This document shows, piece by piece, positions 63,719 to 64,000 of a stretch of DNA of 64,000 nt. The notes below the pieces were generated by a model, which was not told where the DNA came from, did not search any database, and worked only from the letters and a program-made list of their open reading frames with translations. Positions within the stretch are counted from its first letter, which is position 1; each line of letters begins with the position of its first letter. Origin of the DNA: Bradyrhizobium sp. CCBAU 53340. Its GTDB lineage: Bacteria; Pseudomonadota; Alphaproteobacteria; Rhizobiales; Xanthobacteraceae. The stretch is taken from positions 7,673,221-7,737,220 of the forward strand of contig NZ_CP030055.1 of the NCBI RefSeq assembly GCF_015291645.1, written 5' to 3'. The translations under genes and the position numbers were made by a program.

Positions 63719-63829
63719 ATGTCCTACGGATTAAACGCGGTATTGACTTTCGTTTCATCGTTCAACGATGCCGTTTCCAATCCGTCTTGCGACCATCCTC
63801 CGTGTGAGGGCGCGTCGAGTACGCGCTGA
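63719..63829 (+). CDS. Possible 36-residue leader peptide
   Basis: ATG 63719 has GGGGAGG four to five bases upstream, one of the best ribosome sites in the window, and opens a 36-codon frame starting MSYGLNAVLTFVSSFNDAV. Codon use lacks the strong GC3 bias of neighbours, and the peptide resembles nothing I know. It could be a regulatory leader peptide for the gene beyond the window, a small protein, or chance. Confidence 0.3.
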   Translation: MSYGLNAVLTFVSSFNDAVSNPSCDHPPCEGASSTR

Positions 63830-64000
63830 CCTCGCGAATCCTCCATCGCAGACATCGCTGATCTGAGCTGCGGCGTTCGCGCCGGGCGGTCGAGCTATGC
63901 CCGAAGATGGACTCGCTTGAGGTCGCACCATGACCGAGATCCCGCAGGAACTCCGCATGGCGCCCACCACGCAACCTTATCTCTCAAGAAAAGTTTTCAA

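Larger units (their letters stand above)
62835..64000. promoter_or_regulatory. Gene-poor region, probable dnaA regulatory or origin region
   Basis: No open frame here has convincing coding features. It is AT-richer than its surroundings, especially 63100-63340. TTATCGACA (63108-63116) matches the DnaA box at 8 of 9 bases; TGTGAACAA (63263-63271) on the other strand matches 7 of 9. Six GANTC sites fall within 63079-63340, two more at 63836 and 63910. TTAG-N8-TTAA at 63348-63363 is one base off the CtrA spacing. A perfect 9-bp hairpin lies at 63526-63548. The position after rpsT suggests the dnaA upstream region. Confidence 0.55.

Noticed and set aside
63755..63970. 71-codon minus-strand frame near the right end
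   Set aside because: No ribosome site or recognisable family; composition resembles non-coding GC-rich DNA.

Overview
The window looks like chromosomal DNA of a Bradyrhizobium-type alphaproteobacterium (Rhizobiales, Nitrobacteraceae). The evidence is high GC with strong GC3 bias, a RegS/RegR pair that matches the Bradyrhizobium redox two-component system, MmcB, a DUF3551 protein, HWE-type kinase, several families of Bradyrhizobium-like intergenic palindromes, and rpsT placed as in alphaproteobacteria where dnaA follows. The species assignment is inference from remembered families; no database was searched.

Layout. 0.3-5 kb: SprT-like metallohydrolase, intracellular PHB depolymerase, and an ABC-2 exporter (permease and ATPase split by a repeat-filled gap). 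5-7 kb: regS-regR. 7-14 kb: MmcB, two convergent GH13 enzymes, an MBL-fold hydrolase and a PHB-depolymerase-like esterase. 14-18 kb: DHA2 efflux pump, LLM flavin oxidoreductase, cytochrome P450, then a repeat cluster holding a frameshifted SDR remnant. 19-22 kb: membrane HWE kinase and a GGDEF-EAL protein. 22-32.5 kb: a probable carboxylate uptake and activation locus, made of a sigma54 activator, an MHS-type permease with a near-consensus sigma54 promoter, a CoA-transferase and a five-gene branched-chain-amino-acid-type ABC transporter with overlapping stop/start codons. 32.7-36.9 kb: two more cyclic-di-GMP enzymes, then tRNA-Arg(CCG).

37-40.7 kb is the most accessory-looking segment: a membrane-anchored CobT-like VWA protein, a TPR-glycosyltransferase protein, a 46-residue peptide with a double-glycine leader (not previously called here because it is so short), and a 97-residue unknown. 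41-49 kb holds small stress and regulatory genes, including two operons whose regulators sit beside clear palindromic operators: a membrane protein/HTH regulator/UppS-like operon (ACTTTG-N5-CAAAGT) and an ArsR/SRPBCC/DUF899 operon (26-bp palindrome over a probable leaderless start).

49-62 kb: a tripartite-tricarboxylate binding protein, a VOC protein, an acyl-CoA ligase, an HD-GYP protein, a two-subunit molybdenum hydroxylase, two alpha/beta hydrolases, a Wza-like lipoprotein and MsrA. 62-64 kb: rpsT with its promoter and terminator, then about 1.2 kb without a convincing gene. That stretch carries DnaA-box-like motifs and an unusual cluster of GANTC (CcrM) sites, which fits a dnaA promoter or replication-origin region. 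Gene-poor gaps elsewhere are mostly filled by six families of inverted repeats.
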